From the NCBI RefSeq assembly GCF_963678225.1, contig NZ_OY782764.1:1245001-1309000 (forward strand): a DNA stretch of 64,000 bases. Direction: 5' to 3'. A program made the position numbers and the translations under genes. The notes beneath the pieces are model-generated. The model saw only the letters and a list, made by a program, of their open reading frames with translations. It was not told the DNA's origin and ran no database searches. Shown here piece after piece: positions 54,654-64,000 of this stretch (the stretch's first letter is position 1; each line of letters starts with the position of its first letter). Source of the DNA: an uncultured Cohaesibacter sp. (lineage in GTDB: Bacteria > Pseudomonadota > Alphaproteobacteria > Rhizobiales > Cohaesibacteraceae).

Positions 54654-56398
54654 CACTTCTGTTCGAATCCTCCTTTCCCCGCAGTACTGATCTGGTCGCT
54701 GAGCTTTTGGCCACTCGCAAGAGCAAGCAGGCCGATATCTGGCTGTTTGATGATACAGCCACCCGTCGTGCGCTGGAAACAACGCTCAAGGCACAAGGGA
54801 TTGCCGCACGGGTGCATAGCGCTTACAAGCCGCTTGTCCATTATTTCCGCGAGGATGTAGCCTGTGAAGGACTGGCGCTGGTGGAGATCAGCTATCCGGT
54901 TCATGCCGCAGCACCAGAAAACCGCTTCCTGCTGGAAGCCTATCCTCTAGCAGCCCTGCTTGCTCCGGCTGAGGTGTGTTTCTCTCCTGCACCTTTAGGG
55001 GATGACCTGCAATATGGCATCCATATGAAGTGGCAGGACGGGCGCGAGGAGACCGTTCGGCTGTTTGCGCCGAACCGGGTGCATGATGATTCCATCGGGG
55101 AGAAAGCGCTGTCCCCAACCGGCTGGATCCGCACAGGTGACGGCCTGGATGAAGTTTTCAAGACTGACTATGAACAGCTGTTTGAAGCGGCTATGCAAAG
55201 CATGATTGATCATGACTGGGGCCCGGATGAACCCTATTTTGGCGAATTGAACATCACGGTCATCCATCCGGCTGAAGATGAATGGCTGCCCATGGCACCG
55301 GTTGATGCCCTGATCAGCCTCAGGGAAGCTTTGCACGAAGATTTCTACTTCTCCCTGCTTGAGTTGTTCCAGAAGAAATCTGGTCGTCCCGTTGGCGATC
55401 GCGGCCTGATGCCGGGGCAGATTGTGCCCGAGATTCTCAAAGGGGAAGCCGGAGAGGTCCTGTCGGTCAAGGTTTCGCTGCGTCCGCTCACCGATGACGA
55501 GACCGCGGTTGAGGAAGCCGAACCCGTTGAGCAGCTCACTACCCCCTTCACCGCTGCCCGTATTCGCAAAGAGCTGGACAGCATCAAGGGATCGCCCTTT
55601 TCTGCCCGCTCCCGCGCGGGACGTTTGGTTTCCGCATGCTATCATGAAGGACCGGAGCGTCCGATCATCATCAGCGGTGGTCAGCATGCCAATGAAGTGA
55701 CCGGCGCAGCTGGTGCCATGCGCTCGGGCCTTGAACTGGCCAAGCGATCGGATGCGCATTTCGTCGTGTCGCCTCTGGAAAATCCGGATGGTTATCAGAT
55801 GGGCTGGCGCCTGAGAGCAGATAACCCCCACCATATGCATCATGCCGCACGTTACACTGCCTTTGGCTGCGATCTGGAATATCGCTCTGCTGATGATCCT
55901 TATGAAACGGCGATCCGCTTTGAAGCCGAGCGACTGACGGGCGCGAAGCTGCATGTCAATCTGCATGGTTATCCAGCCCATGAATGGACCCGCCCCCTGA
56001 CCGGGTATGTGCCGCGCGGCTTTGAAATGTGGACCTTGCCCAAGGGCTTTTTCCTGATTGTCCGCTATCATGAAAGCTGGAAGCAACAGGCCTATTCACT
56101 GATTGAACAAGTGACCGAACGGCTCGCGGACAATAAGGCGTTGGTGGATTACAACGCTCAGGAGATTGATCTTTACACCACCCATGCAGGCAAGCCTGAA
56201 TGGCCTGTTGTGAATGGCTTCCCTGTCATGCTGTCGGTTGATGATCGCCACCGGGTTCCGATCACGCTCATCACCGAATATCCCGACGAGTCCATCTATG
56301 GCGATGACTTCATTCAGGGGCACACCGCGCAGATGAATACCGCAGTTGCCGCCTATGATATTTGGCAGTCCATGGTCTTCCCGAACGCGGATGAATAA
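54650..56398 (+). CDS. M14-type zinc carboxypeptidase-like protein
   Basis: A 582-aa protein without signal peptide. The M14 peptidase domain occupies about residues 300-582: H346 and E349 (GGQHANEVTGA) and H439 (VNLHGYPAHEW) would bind zinc, NPDGY is a family hallmark, and E near residue 545 (ITEYPDES) is the candidate catalytic base. The first 300 residues are a separate domain of unknown function, found in no family I recognise. It is last in the peptide ABC operon, with ATGA overlap, so it probably cleaves imported peptides or amidated amino acids in the cytosol. Members of this group are also annotated as deacylases. Confidence 0.78.
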   Translation: MTLLFESSFPRSTDLVAELLATRKSKQADIWLFDDTATRRALETTLKAQGIAARVHSAYKPLVHYFREDVACEGLALVEISYPVHAAAPENRFLLEAYPLAALLAPAEVCFSPAPLGDDLQYGIHMKWQDGREETVRLFAPNRVHDDSIGEKALSPTGWIRTGDGLDEVFKTDYEQLFEAAMQSMIDHDWGPDEPYFGELNITVIHPAEDEWLPMAPVDALISLREALHEDFYFSLLELFQKKSGRPVGDRGLMPGQIVPEILKGEAGEVLSVKVSLRPLTDDETAVEEAEPVEQLTTPFTAARIRKELDSIKGSPFSARSRAGRLVSACYHEGPERPIIISGGQHANEVTGAAGAMRSGLELAKRSDAHFVVSPLENPDGYQMGWRLRADNPHHMHHAARYTAFGCDLEYRSADDPYETAIRFEAERLTGAKLHVNLHGYPAHEWTRPLTGYVPRGFEMWTLPKGFFLIVRYHESWKQQAYSLIEQVTERLADNKALVDYNAQEIDLYTTHAGKPEWPVVNGFPVMLSVDDRHRVPITLITEYPDESIYGDDFIQGHTAQMNTAVAAYDIWQSMVFPNADE

Positions 56399-57322
56399 GC
56401 GGAAGGTGGCGTGTTTTTGCTTGGATTGAGCAGGGCTTTTTGCCATCGATAAAAGGCCTCCGGCCCATATCGTGGTGCAAGGCTGATGCTGCAAAAAAGC
56501 AAGCCTGCACTGATAGGGAGATATCCAGATTTTGTTCACTAGAAATCGGCCCAGGATAGCAAAAAATTGATCGCGACATTTTGTCTTCGTAATAGTTGTT
56601 ATGCAAAATCGGAGGGGCTAAAATATGAGTTTTAAAGGAAAATTCGGTTTGAAGTCTCTCACTTCTGATGTCTGGAGCTGTGCATTTTTGTCCAATGAGG
56701 CGACTTTCTTGCGCTTTCTTCAGCGGTAAACAAAATAACCCGATGATTTTTCTGGCTTCTTTCCTCTGGGGAAAAGCCCTCGATTGGCAAATAGAGACGA
56801 CAATGATGCCCTCGCCAGCTCTCGGGTCACCTGTCTGATCCGTGAAATCTGTACCGCAATGCGATGCTGGAATACGGTCTTCAAACGAGAAAAATATGCC
56901 TGTGCTTTCCATGGCTTGGCTCAAAAGCCGAACGGAGGTACGGGTGAGGCCAAATCGGGCGCTTCGGGTCGGGACAAGGCACTTGACGCGTGTGACGTCT
57001 TAGCCTATCGCCTTAATCCGTACGAACAATTTTTTGACTCTCGCGATGCCATCGTCGTGACCCGTTGGCACCGGTGAGATCTGAGTCAACGTGCATGCCA
57101 ATGGAATAATGCGATGATGCCCGCTTAACGGTATCAAACATGATGCTGGATTAAGTCGAGCCCGCCTCAGGGACGGTCTGGCGTCATCTTAAAATTCATA
57201 ACCGCCGAGGATCGGCAGCTCTCATCATTCCTCCAGATGCTGAGCGCTGGCCCCAGAGTGACATTGCGTTCATCGCTTTTGATGATGGCAAGGCCACCAC
57301 CAACAAAAGGACAGTAGCCTTC
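56399..57322. other. Non-coding region upstream of pta
   Basis: 924 nt without a supported gene. After the peptidase there is an imperfect hairpin (AGGCT...AGCCT, about 56479-56506) with no T-run. The stretch 56540-56650 is A/T-rich and may hold a promoter. Frames of 97 and 204 codons cross here but lack ribosome-binding sites and family character. The 150 nt before pta have no clear structure. Confidence 0.4.
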
Positions 57323-59413
57323 ATGACCGCTCCTGCTAAACCCCGCACGCTCTTTTTGACGCCGACGACGGATGCGTTCCGTCTCGCCACGCCGGCGCTT
57401 GGCCTTGTTCGCGCTCTGCAGCGCGCAGGCCACACGGTGGCTTTTGCCAAGCCTGTTGCCGATTCCACCTTTGAGGATGGCGAAGAGGATATTTCGGTTC
57501 ATTTCGCACGCTCCCTGTGCAACCTGACCGTTCCCGAACCGATCTCTCTGGCCCATGCGGAAGATCAGATCCGCTCTGGTAATATCAGCACCCTGCTCGA
57601 AGATATCGTGGCGCTGGTTGAAGAAGCCCGAGGCGATGCCGAAATCGTTGTGGTCGAAGGCGTCGTTCCTGCCGAGGATCACAATCTGATCAGCGATCTG
57701 GACGTGGCCATGGGGCGCAGCCTTGCTGCAGAAGTCATTGCTGTTCTTTCCGGCAAGTCCGGCGATGTTGATGCCATCGTGGATGCAGCGCGCGACGTTG
57801 CTCTGCGTGTCAACACAGCCGTTCGTCCGCTGGCTGGTGTCATGATTGGTCGCCTGCCGGATGTTTCGCTCGCCAGCGACATCAAGGTGGCGCTCGAACA
57901 GGCAAATCTCAATTTCCCGGTGATTGCTGCCTATCCGGTAACCCAGAATCTCAACGCACCGCGCCTTAAGGATGTGGTGTCAGAAATGGGCTGCAACATC
58001 CGCTACCAAGGTGGTCTTGATGCGGCGCGCATGGAAGATGTGGTTGTTGCTGCGCGCCCACCGGAGCATCTGGTCAAGCTCTTCAAACCGGGCACCCTCG
58101 TTGTCACGCCGGGCGACCGCTCCGACGTCATCATGACAACAGCTCTGGCTCAAAGCTCCGGCATGCCGATTGCCGGTCTGATGCTGACATGCGGTGTTCC
58201 GCTTTCACCTTCCCTTGATGAGTTCCTTAGCGCCCGCTTCTCCGATCTTACCATTCTGGAAATCGAAGAACAGACCTTTGATGCGGCAACTCGTTTGGCT
58301 GCCATGGACCGTCGCGTCCGTCTGGGCGATGACCCTCGCATGGAAGTGCTGATGGATCACACCGCCGATCACACGGATCTTTCGGCTCTGCGCTTGGATG
58401 ACAGTGGGGATGCGACCGTTCACATGCCTCCTCCGATGTTCCGTCACCGCCTGATCAAGGATGCAAGCCGCGCTGGTGCAACCATTGTTCTGCCGGAAGG
58501 CGATGAGCCACGCACGCTGCGTGCGGCAGCCATCTGCGTTGAAAAGAAAATCGCCCGGTGCCAGCTGCTGGCCAAACCGGCCGATGTGGAAGCCGTTGCC
58601 AAAAGCCATGGCATCGCCCTGCCTGCTGGACTTGAAATTGTCGATCCTGATGAAATCCGCGGCAAATATATCGAACCGATGTGCGAGCTGCGCAAGAAGA
58701 AAGGCCTGACCCCTGATCAGGCTGAAGCACAACTGGAAGACAATGTGGTTCTGGGCACCATGATGCTGGCAACCGGCGACGTTGAAGGTCTGGTTTCCGG
58801 CGCGGTTCACACCACGGCTTCCACCGTGCGTCCTGCTCTGCAGCTGATCAAGACCGCTCCGGGCAATTCCATCGTGTCTTCGGTCTTCTTCATGCTGATG
58901 CCGGATCAGGTTCTGGTTTATGGCGACTGCGCCATCAACCCGGACCCGGATGCAGCCCAGCTGGCTGAAGTGGCCATGCAGTCTGCCGATTCCGCCAAGG
59001 CCTTCGGTATCCTGCCGAAAGTGGCCATGATCTCCTACTCCACCGGCACCTCCGGTGTTGGCGCTGATGTTGACAAGGTGCGTGAGGCAACAGCCATCGT
59101 GAAGGAAAAACGCCCTGACATCATCATCGACGGTCCGATCCAGTATGATGCGGCTTCCGTTGAGAGCGTCAACCGTCAGAAAGCACCGGGCAGCCCGCTC
59201 GACGGTCATGCCAACGTGTTCATCTTCCCGGATCTGAACACCGGCAACACCACCTACAAGGCTGTTCAGCGTTCTGCTGATGTCGTCTCTGTCGGTCCGA
59301 TGCTTCAGGGCCTGCGCAAGCCGGTGAACGATCTGTCTCGCGGCGCTCTGGTTGACGATATCGTCTACACCATCGCTCTGACGGCCATTCAGGCTGGCGC
59401 TGAAAAGGCCTAA
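57323..59413 (+). CDS. pta: Phosphate acetyltransferase, long form
   Basis: A 696-aa cytosolic enzyme interconverting acetyl-CoA and acetyl phosphate. It has the three-part layout of long Pta: an N-terminal P-loop-like AAA_26/BioD-type domain (residues about 8-200; the usual Lys-rich loop is altered to LTPTTDAF), a DRTGG domain (about 215-335; DRSDVIMTTAL near residue 272), and the catalytic PTA_PTB domain (about 370-690) with IVLPEGDEPRTLRAA, GLVSGAVHTTA, and ISYSTGTSG. No acetate kinase gene is adjacent. A strong terminator follows. The normal Walker A motif seems absent from the N-terminal domain. Confidence 0.93.
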   Translation: MTAPAKPRTLFLTPTTDAFRLATPALGLVRALQRAGHTVAFAKPVADSTFEDGEEDISVHFARSLCNLTVPEPISLAHAEDQIRSGNISTLLEDIVALVEEARGDAEIVVVEGVVPAEDHNLISDLDVAMGRSLAAEVIAVLSGKSGDVDAIVDAARDVALRVNTAVRPLAGVMIGRLPDVSLASDIKVALEQANLNFPVIAAYPVTQNLNAPRLKDVVSEMGCNIRYQGGLDAARMEDVVVAARPPEHLVKLFKPGTLVVTPGDRSDVIMTTALAQSSGMPIAGLMLTCGVPLSPSLDEFLSARFSDLTILEIEEQTFDAATRLAAMDRRVRLGDDPRMEVLMDHTADHTDLSALRLDDSGDATVHMPPPMFRHRLIKDASRAGATIVLPEGDEPRTLRAAAICVEKKIARCQLLAKPADVEAVAKSHGIALPAGLEIVDPDEIRGKYIEPMCELRKKKGLTPDQAEAQLEDNVVLGTMMLATGDVEGLVSGAVHTTASTVRPALQLIKTAPGNSIVSSVFFMLMPDQVLVYGDCAINPDPDAAQLAEVAMQSADSAKAFGILPKVAMISYSTGTSGVGADVDKVREATAIVKEKRPDIIIDGPIQYDAASVESVNRQKAPGSPLDGHANVFIFPDLNTGNTTYKAVQRSADVVSVGPMLQGLRKPVNDLSRGALVDDIVYTIALTAIQAGAEKA

Positions 59414-59444
59414 GCTGACCGCTGCACAAACGACTTATGAATTG

Positions 59445-59490
59445 AAAAGAGGCTCCCGGACAAAGCGTTCGGGAGCCTCTTTCTTTTGTC
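59445..59490. terminator. Bidirectional intrinsic terminator between pta and RND genes
   Basis: AAAAGAGGCTCCCG pairs with CGGGAGCCTCTTT around an 11-nt loop, with A-run and T-run on either side. It can end pta (plus) and RND (minus) transcripts. Confidence 0.93.
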
Positions 59491-59544
59491 TTCTTCTGGC
59501 GACAGGCGAAGCGCTGGCATGCCAGCACATCAAAGTCCTAAGCT

Positions 59545-62500
59545 TTAGTCTGTCAGGCCGATATGAGAGGCCACTTCCTGATCCAGCCGATGGCTGGCAG
59601 CCCCCGGTTCTCCGCCCAAGGGAGCGATCCAGCGATAGAGCACCGGAATGAGGAACAGGGTGAACAGGGTGGCAAAGCCCAAGCCGCCCACCACAACCCA
59701 GCCGACCGCGATGCGTGCCTCTGCACCGGCGCCTGAGGTCAGGATCAGAGGCAAGCCGCCAAAGACGGTCGACACCATGGTCATCATCACCGGACGAATG
59801 CGCAGGCTGACGGCATCACGGATGGCGCTGTCGATATCCTGCCCCCGCTCGCGTAGCTGGTTGGCAAATTCCACGATCAGAATGCCGTTTTTGGCCATCA
59901 CCCCGATCAGCATCACAAGCCCAATCTGGCTGTAATAGTTGAGCGTTCCGCCCGTGATCAGGATCGCCAGCATGGCGGCCGCAAGGCCAAACGGCACGGT
60001 GATCATGATGATCAGCGCCGAGACGAAGCTCTCGAACTGGGCGGCGAGAACGAGGAACACGATGATCGCGGCAATGCCGAAGATCAACAGGGTTCCGGCC
60101 CGTCCCGAATCCAGCTCGGCGGCTTCGCCAAGCAATGTCACGCTTGTGCCTTGGGGCAGGACATCCTGCGCGATGGCACGCATGCGCTCAACCGCCTGTC
60201 CCAGATCCACCCCTTGGGGCAGGTTGGCGTTGATGGAAACCGCCAATGAGCCGCCTTCGCGCGCATAGGAGGCCTGACTGAGAACCTGCTGGAAGGTGGC
60301 AACCGAAGAAAGCGGGATGATATTGCCCTCGCTGGTGCGGGCAAACATGCGCTCCAGATCACTGGCGTCATTGACCGGCCAGCCCCCATCTGGGTTAACG
60401 GTGAGGTCGACTTCTTCCCCGTCGATGAAGACTGAGGTCGGGGTCAAGCCCTGCGTGACCGCCGAAATGGTGTCGGCGACCGTGTCCGGCGTAATACCCA
60501 GTTCCAGCGCCCGGTCTCTGTCAATGTCCACGCTGATCTGCAAGGAGGTATCATTGGAGCGCAGCTGCGGGTTGGTGAAGGTGGGATCCTGTTCCATGGC
60601 GGCGATCAGCGTGTCCGCGCCTTCCACCAACCTTGGATAATCGTTCCCCGTAACCGCGAAACTGAGGCCCGAGCCGCCACCGCGAATGCCGAGCGAGTTG
60701 CCCGAGCGGGCGATGACGCGAATGCCGGGGATCTGGGTGAATTTACGGTTCAATTCGGCCAGAATCGCCTGCTGGTCGCGTTCACGGTCCGCCCAGTTGG
60801 CCAGACGCACAATCACGAAGGCGCGGGTGCCGCCGCCGCGGCCAATCAGACTCAACACAGATGTGATCTCACCACTGTCGCGATAGGGAGCGAGAATCTC
60901 TTCCACCTGTTCGGTCTGTTCGTTCATATAGTCATTGGCCCCGCCAACCGGTCCGGAGACAATCATGAAGAACATGCCCCGGTCTTCGGACGGCGTCAGG
61001 GTGCTGGTGAGATTCTGCGCAGCCCCGATGGCAAACACCGCAAAGGCAATAGCGATGCCGATGGTTAGAAGCGGGAAACGGATGGCCTTGTCGATGACCT
61101 TCAGGAACAGCTTTTTGGGCAGGCTGTCCTCGAAATAGTCGTCTTCTTCGCTGGCTGCCAGCATCTTTCTGGATGGTTTGCCCGGATCGAGAATGGAGGC
61201 CAGCATCGGCGCCATGGTCAGGGCCACAAGAGATGACAGGGTAACGCAGAAGGCGAGCACGAAGCCGAACTCTGAAAACACACCGCCGGCCTGTCCGGGC
61301 AGGAAGGAAATGGGAATGAACACGGCGGCTAGTGTTGCCGTGGTGGAGATCACCGCGAAGAACACCTCGTTGGTGCCCGTTACGGCAGCAAAGCGTGCGC
61401 CTTCGCCCTCATGGCGGCGACGCACGATATTCTCCACCACCACAATGGCATCATCCACCACCATGCCGGTGGCAAGCACAAGAGCCAACAGGCTGATGGT
61501 GTTGACCGAAAAGCCGACGATCCAGATGGCCGCGAGCGTCCCAATCAGGGCAACCGGAATGGCAATGGCCGGAATGATGGTGGCACGCCAGGAGCGCAAG
61601 AACAGGAAGATCACGACAATCACGATGGCCACGGCCAGTAGGATCGACTTGGTCACCTCCTGAATGGAGCCCTCAATGAAAATACCGTCATCGGTGGTTG
61701 TCGTCAAGGCAACACCCTCGGGCAATTGCCCCTGCAGTTCTTCGACAGCCTGTCGCACATCCTGTGAGATGGTCAGCGTGTTGCCGACAGATTGACGCAC
61801 GATATCGATGCCGATGGATGGGCGACCATTGACACGGGCGGCCTGTGTTGTGTCTTCGCCTGTCAACTGCACATTGGCGATGTCGGACACATAGGTGGTT
61901 GCGTTGATGCGCAGTTTACCGATCATTTCAGCTGTGACGTCCGGATTGACAGAACGGAGCGTCGTCGTGCTCGTATCACTGTCAACCGAGCCCAGCGAAT
62001 AGTCATTGCGCAGGGTTCTGAGCGTGGTGCTGATGTCATTGAGCGTCAATCCACGGGCCAGCAGCGCGGGCATGGAAACATTGATACGGAACTCATTGGC
62101 CTTGGCACCTGTCACCGTAATCTCGGCAATGCCTTCCACCAGATTGAGTCTGTCAGTGATTTGGCCCTCTGCGAGAGTTGTCAGCTCGGCAAGGCTCTTG
62201 TTGCCGGAAAGCGCAAGGCGGATGATCGGATCGGCGTCTGCATTGCTCTTGCGCACGGTCGGATCTTCCACATCATCAGGCAACTGGCGCATGGTCTGGG
62301 AGACGATCTCGCGCGCCTCGTTGGCTGCAATATCCACGTCGCTATCGCTGTTGAGATCCAGCGTAATGCGGCTGCGGCCATAGCTAGAGGTGGAAGAAAT
62401 ACCCTTGACACCATCCAGCGCCCCGAAGGCATCTTCAAGCACCGATGTGATCTCCCGGTCAACCACTTCGGCCGAAGCGCCATCATAATTGGTGCGAATG

Positions 62501-62655
62501 GACAGGGACGGTTTGTCAACGTCGGGCATCTCGCGCACTTCGACACCCGAGAGCGCCGCAATACCGGCAATGATGATCAACAGGTTGAGAACGAAGGCCA
62601 GAATGGGACGGGCAACAAAGATGCGCGTCATGCCTTCAACATGCTTGTTCGACAT
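59545..62655 (-). CDS. RND-family efflux transporter, inner-membrane pump
   Basis: A 1036-aa proton-driven pump with 12 transmembrane helices and two large periplasmic domains. The opening RPILAFVLNLLIIIAGIAAL and the DVDKPSLSIRTNYDGAS segment are typical of the AcrB/MexF-type HAE1 family, and helix 4 shows GMVVDDAIVVVENI with the paired Asp residues for proton relay. It lies 5 nt after the periplasmic adaptor gene. An outer-membrane channel gene is not adjacent. The C-terminus ends after the last helix at residue 1010. Substrates are likely hydrophobic drugs or metabolites. Confidence 0.93.
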   Translation of the reverse strand: MSNKHVEGMTRIFVARPILAFVLNLLIIIAGIAALSGVEVREMPDVDKPSLSIRTNYDGASAEVVDREITSVLEDAFGALDGVKGISSTSSYGRSRITLDLNSDSDVDIAANEAREIVSQTMRQLPDDVEDPTVRKSNADADPIIRLALSGNKSLAELTTLAEGQITDRLNLVEGIAEITVTGAKANEFRINVSMPALLARGLTLNDISTTLRTLRNDYSLGSVDSDTSTTTLRSVNPDVTAEMIGKLRINATTYVSDIANVQLTGEDTTQAARVNGRPSIGIDIVRQSVGNTLTISQDVRQAVEELQGQLPEGVALTTTTDDGIFIEGSIQEVTKSILLAVAIVIVVIFLFLRSWRATIIPAIAIPVALIGTLAAIWIVGFSVNTISLLALVLATGMVVDDAIVVVENIVRRRHEGEGARFAAVTGTNEVFFAVISTTATLAAVFIPISFLPGQAGGVFSEFGFVLAFCVTLSSLVALTMAPMLASILDPGKPSRKMLAASEEDDYFEDSLPKKLFLKVIDKAIRFPLLTIGIAIAFAVFAIGAAQNLTSTLTPSEDRGMFFMIVSGPVGGANDYMNEQTEQVEEILAPYRDSGEITSVLSLIGRGGGTRAFVIVRLANWADRERDQQAILAELNRKFTQIPGIRVIARSGNSLGIRGGGSGLSFAVTGNDYPRLVEGADTLIAAMEQDPTFTNPQLRSNDTSLQISVDIDRDRALELGITPDTVADTISAVTQGLTPTSVFIDGEEVDLTVNPDGGWPVNDASDLERMFARTSEGNIIPLSSVATFQQVLSQASYAREGGSLAVSINANLPQGVDLGQAVERMRAIAQDVLPQGTSVTLLGEAAELDSGRAGTLLIFGIAAIIVFLVLAAQFESFVSALIIMITVPFGLAAAMLAILITGGTLNYYSQIGLVMLIGVMAKNGILIVEFANQLRERGQDIDSAIRDAVSLRIRPVMMTMVSTVFGGLPLILTSGAGAEARIAVGWVVVGGLGFATLFTLFLIPVLYRWIAPLGGEPGAASHRLDQEVASHIGLTD

Positions 62656-62660
62656 CTAGG

Positions 62661-63824
62661 TTACTCCGCGGATGTTGACGGTGCGTCGGCGGAAGGGGCT
62701 GAGGTCTCTTCAGCCACAATGGATGCGCCCGGACGCAGCTTCTGCACGCCTTCCACGACCACTTTAGTGCCTTCCTTGAGGTCATTGCCTTCGATCCAGA
62801 TGGTATCATCCTGCCGATAGCGGAAGATGACGGGAACAGCCCGCACCTTGCCCTCTTCAGCCAGCCAGACCTGAGTGCCATCGCGCGTCCATGTCAGCGC
62901 CATGGCGGGCACGGCAGCGAGCGGCTCGGTGGCTTGGCGCAGCATCACTTCAAAGGTCATGCCGGGCCAGAGACGCCCTTCATGATTATCGATTTCTGCC
63001 TTGACGGTGATCGTGCGGGTGGTTTCGTCAATGGTGCTGTCAAAGGCGATGATCTTGCCGTTGAAAATCTTGCCGTTGATGGCCGGTGTCGTAGCGAATA
63101 CGTCTTTGTCCAACTCCAACAGATTCATGGCGCGTTCTGGCAGTTCGAACGTGACGAGAATGGTTTCCGTGTTGTTGATGTCGACAATTTCAGCCCCGTT
63201 GGAGAGAAAATCGCCAACCTCCCATTCCACCAGTCCAAGGCGACCATCAATCGGGCTCTTGATCGTGCGGTCCTCAAGCTCTTTCTGGGCGAGAGCCAGA
63301 TTGCCGCGGGCGACGGCCACTGCCGATTCGGACTCTTTCATGCTCGTGGCTGTCACGATGCCGCTATTGCGCGATTGCAGCAGGTTATAGCGCTCAAGGG
63401 TGTCTTCTGCCTGAGACAGGTTCGCCTCAGCAATTTCGACATTGATGCGTTGGCTGGTATTTTCCAGCTGTAACAGGACATCTCCGGCGGACACTTGCGG
63501 GGTGCCTTCGAACATGACCTGTTTGATCTGGCCAGACACTTCAGAGACCAGCGTGACACTCTGCTTGGCGACACCCGTGCCGATGGAGCTGAATGTGTCT
63601 TCATAGGGCCGGAAAGTCACGTCAGCCAGCGTGACATAGGTGGCGCTGGAGCCTCGGGTGCGTCGGCTTCCGGAGCCTTGTGGCGCTCCGCCCTGTTGTC
63701 CGAACGCGGTCTGGTCGGCTTTATCTGAAAAGAGGGCAGAGATGCCCGCTGGCATTCCGAATTGATAAATATAGGCAGCAAAAATGAGAATCGCCGCAGC
63801 GATCAGGCTCAAAATATGTTTCAT
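62661..63824 (-). CDS. RND efflux periplasmic adaptor (HlyD/MexE-like)
   Basis: A 387-aa membrane-fusion protein. A single N-terminal hydrophobic segment (ILSLIAAAILIFAAYIY, residues 4-20) anchors it; there is no lipobox Cys, so it is not a lipoprotein. A Gly/Ser/Arg-rich linker follows, then the barrel halves (VSEVSGQIKQVMFEGTPQVSAGDVLLQLE and TIKSPIDGRLGLVEWEVGDFL, about residues 93-120 and 187-208), a short coiled-coil hairpin between them, a beta-barrel and a C-terminal domain. It links the pump to an outer-membrane channel. First gene of the two-gene operon. Confidence 0.91.
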   Translation of the reverse strand: MKHILSLIAAAILIFAAYIYQFGMPAGISALFSDKADQTAFGQQGGAPQGSGSRRTRGSSATYVTLADVTFRPYEDTFSSIGTGVAKQSVTLVSEVSGQIKQVMFEGTPQVSAGDVLLQLENTSQRINVEIAEANLSQAEDTLERYNLLQSRNSGIVTATSMKESESAVAVARGNLALAQKELEDRTIKSPIDGRLGLVEWEVGDFLSNGAEIVDINNTETILVTFELPERAMNLLELDKDVFATTPAINGKIFNGKIIAFDSTIDETTRTITVKAEIDNHEGRLWPGMTFEVMLRQATEPLAAVPAMALTWTRDGTQVWLAEEGKVRAVPVIFRYRQDDTIWIEGNDLKEGTKVVVEGVQKLRPGASIVAEETSAPSADAPSTSAE

Positions 63825-64000
63825 CTGGTTTGTCCGTATGGGGCAAATATGTACAAAGTTATACTTTTATCTTATCGGTTTGTGGCCGTTTCAAGTAACA
63901 TTTAGCCCATTATTGTAACCGATTGTATCCGCATTCTTCTGGGCGGACACATGAATTCCGGCATCCTTTACCATTTGCAGGCAGCAAAAAGCCCCGCCAA
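63825..64000. other. Intergenic end of window
   Basis: A promoter-like A/T-rich part (63845-63900) upstream of the adaptor gene. The last 14 nt, GCAAAAAGCCCCGC, look like the left arm of a terminator cut off by the window end. No gene seen. Confidence 0.4.

Noticed and set aside
56310-57077. Frames of 204 (minus) and 97 (plus) codons in the gap before pta
   Set aside because: Neither has a start site with a ribosome-binding site nor a family-like pattern.
61792-62820. Open frame of 342 codons on the plus strand
   Set aside because: Shadow of the RND pump and adaptor genes; its composition is His/Arg/Gly-rich without any domain.

Overview
The window reads as chromosomal DNA of an alphaproteobacterium, probably a marine Hyphomicrobiales-type heterotroph; a Cohaesibacter-like organism is my low-confidence guess from gene content and style. 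It opens with the 3' end of an rRNA operon (23S tail, 5S, strong terminator). The rest is dense with uptake systems: six transporters with their own binding proteins or permeases, each sitting beside a local regulator or catabolic genes. No insertion sequence, prophage, CRISPR array or tRNA gene was seen.

Region by region. 1-1200: rRNA operon end. 1360-7194: a five-gene minus-strand operon with two paralogous COG0212 (5-formyltetrahydrofolate cyclo-ligase-like) proteins bracketing an NMT1/THI5-type ABC importer whose permease is a two-domain fusion, plus a divergent RpiR regulator. Published comparative genomics ties COG0212 to thiamin metabolism, so this is best read as a thiamin-precursor (pyrimidine) uptake and salvage locus. 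7206-13205: a DeoR regulator, a LOG-like (SLOG) protein and a four-gene CUT1 sugar-type ABC importer, with palindromic sites; one hairpin would cover the ribosome-binding site of the ATPase gene. 13716-22147: a Liv-type ABC transporter flanked by two proteins of the L-2-amino-thiazoline-4-carboxylate (ATC) hydrolase family, with a FAD oxidase and an M20 amidohydrolase; this looks like an import and ring-opening pathway for a thiazoline or similar cyclic or N-acylated amino acid. 22207-23990: an unassigned alpha/beta hydrolase and a secreted SGNH hydrolase. 24101-29404: a fused 5-oxoprolinase (HyuA-HyuB) with a divergent MarR-like regulator, then a tandem universal stress protein.

29500-36913 (minus strand): an SbcD/SbcC-like (YhaO/YhaN-like) nuclease-ATPase pair lacking a Zn-hook, a DUF4386 membrane protein and DMT exporter pair, a DUF1127 microprotein, WrbA and a LysR regulator. 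37131-40054: a TAXI-type TRAP transporter. 40632-48614: a signalling island with a membrane protein carrying a lipoyl-like N-terminal domain, a NarL-type response regulator, a FIST-domain protein, a PAS hybrid histidine kinase and a convergent ExaC/AldB-type aldehyde dehydrogenase, reminiscent of alcohol-oxidation control circuits of pseudomonads. 49363-56398: a peptide ABC operon (fused ATPase first, then binding protein and two permeases) ending in an M14-type metallo-carboxypeptidase, so uptake and hydrolysis are coupled. 57323-59413: a long phosphate acetyltransferase. 59545-63824: a two-gene RND efflux pump.

A recurring design is a stable stem-loop directly behind the binding-protein gene, before the permease gene, in the Liv, TRAP and peptide operons; it probably raises binding-protein levels relative to the membrane subunits. 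Many genes overlap by 1-11 bases (ATGA, GTGA or TAATG junctions), indicating translational coupling.
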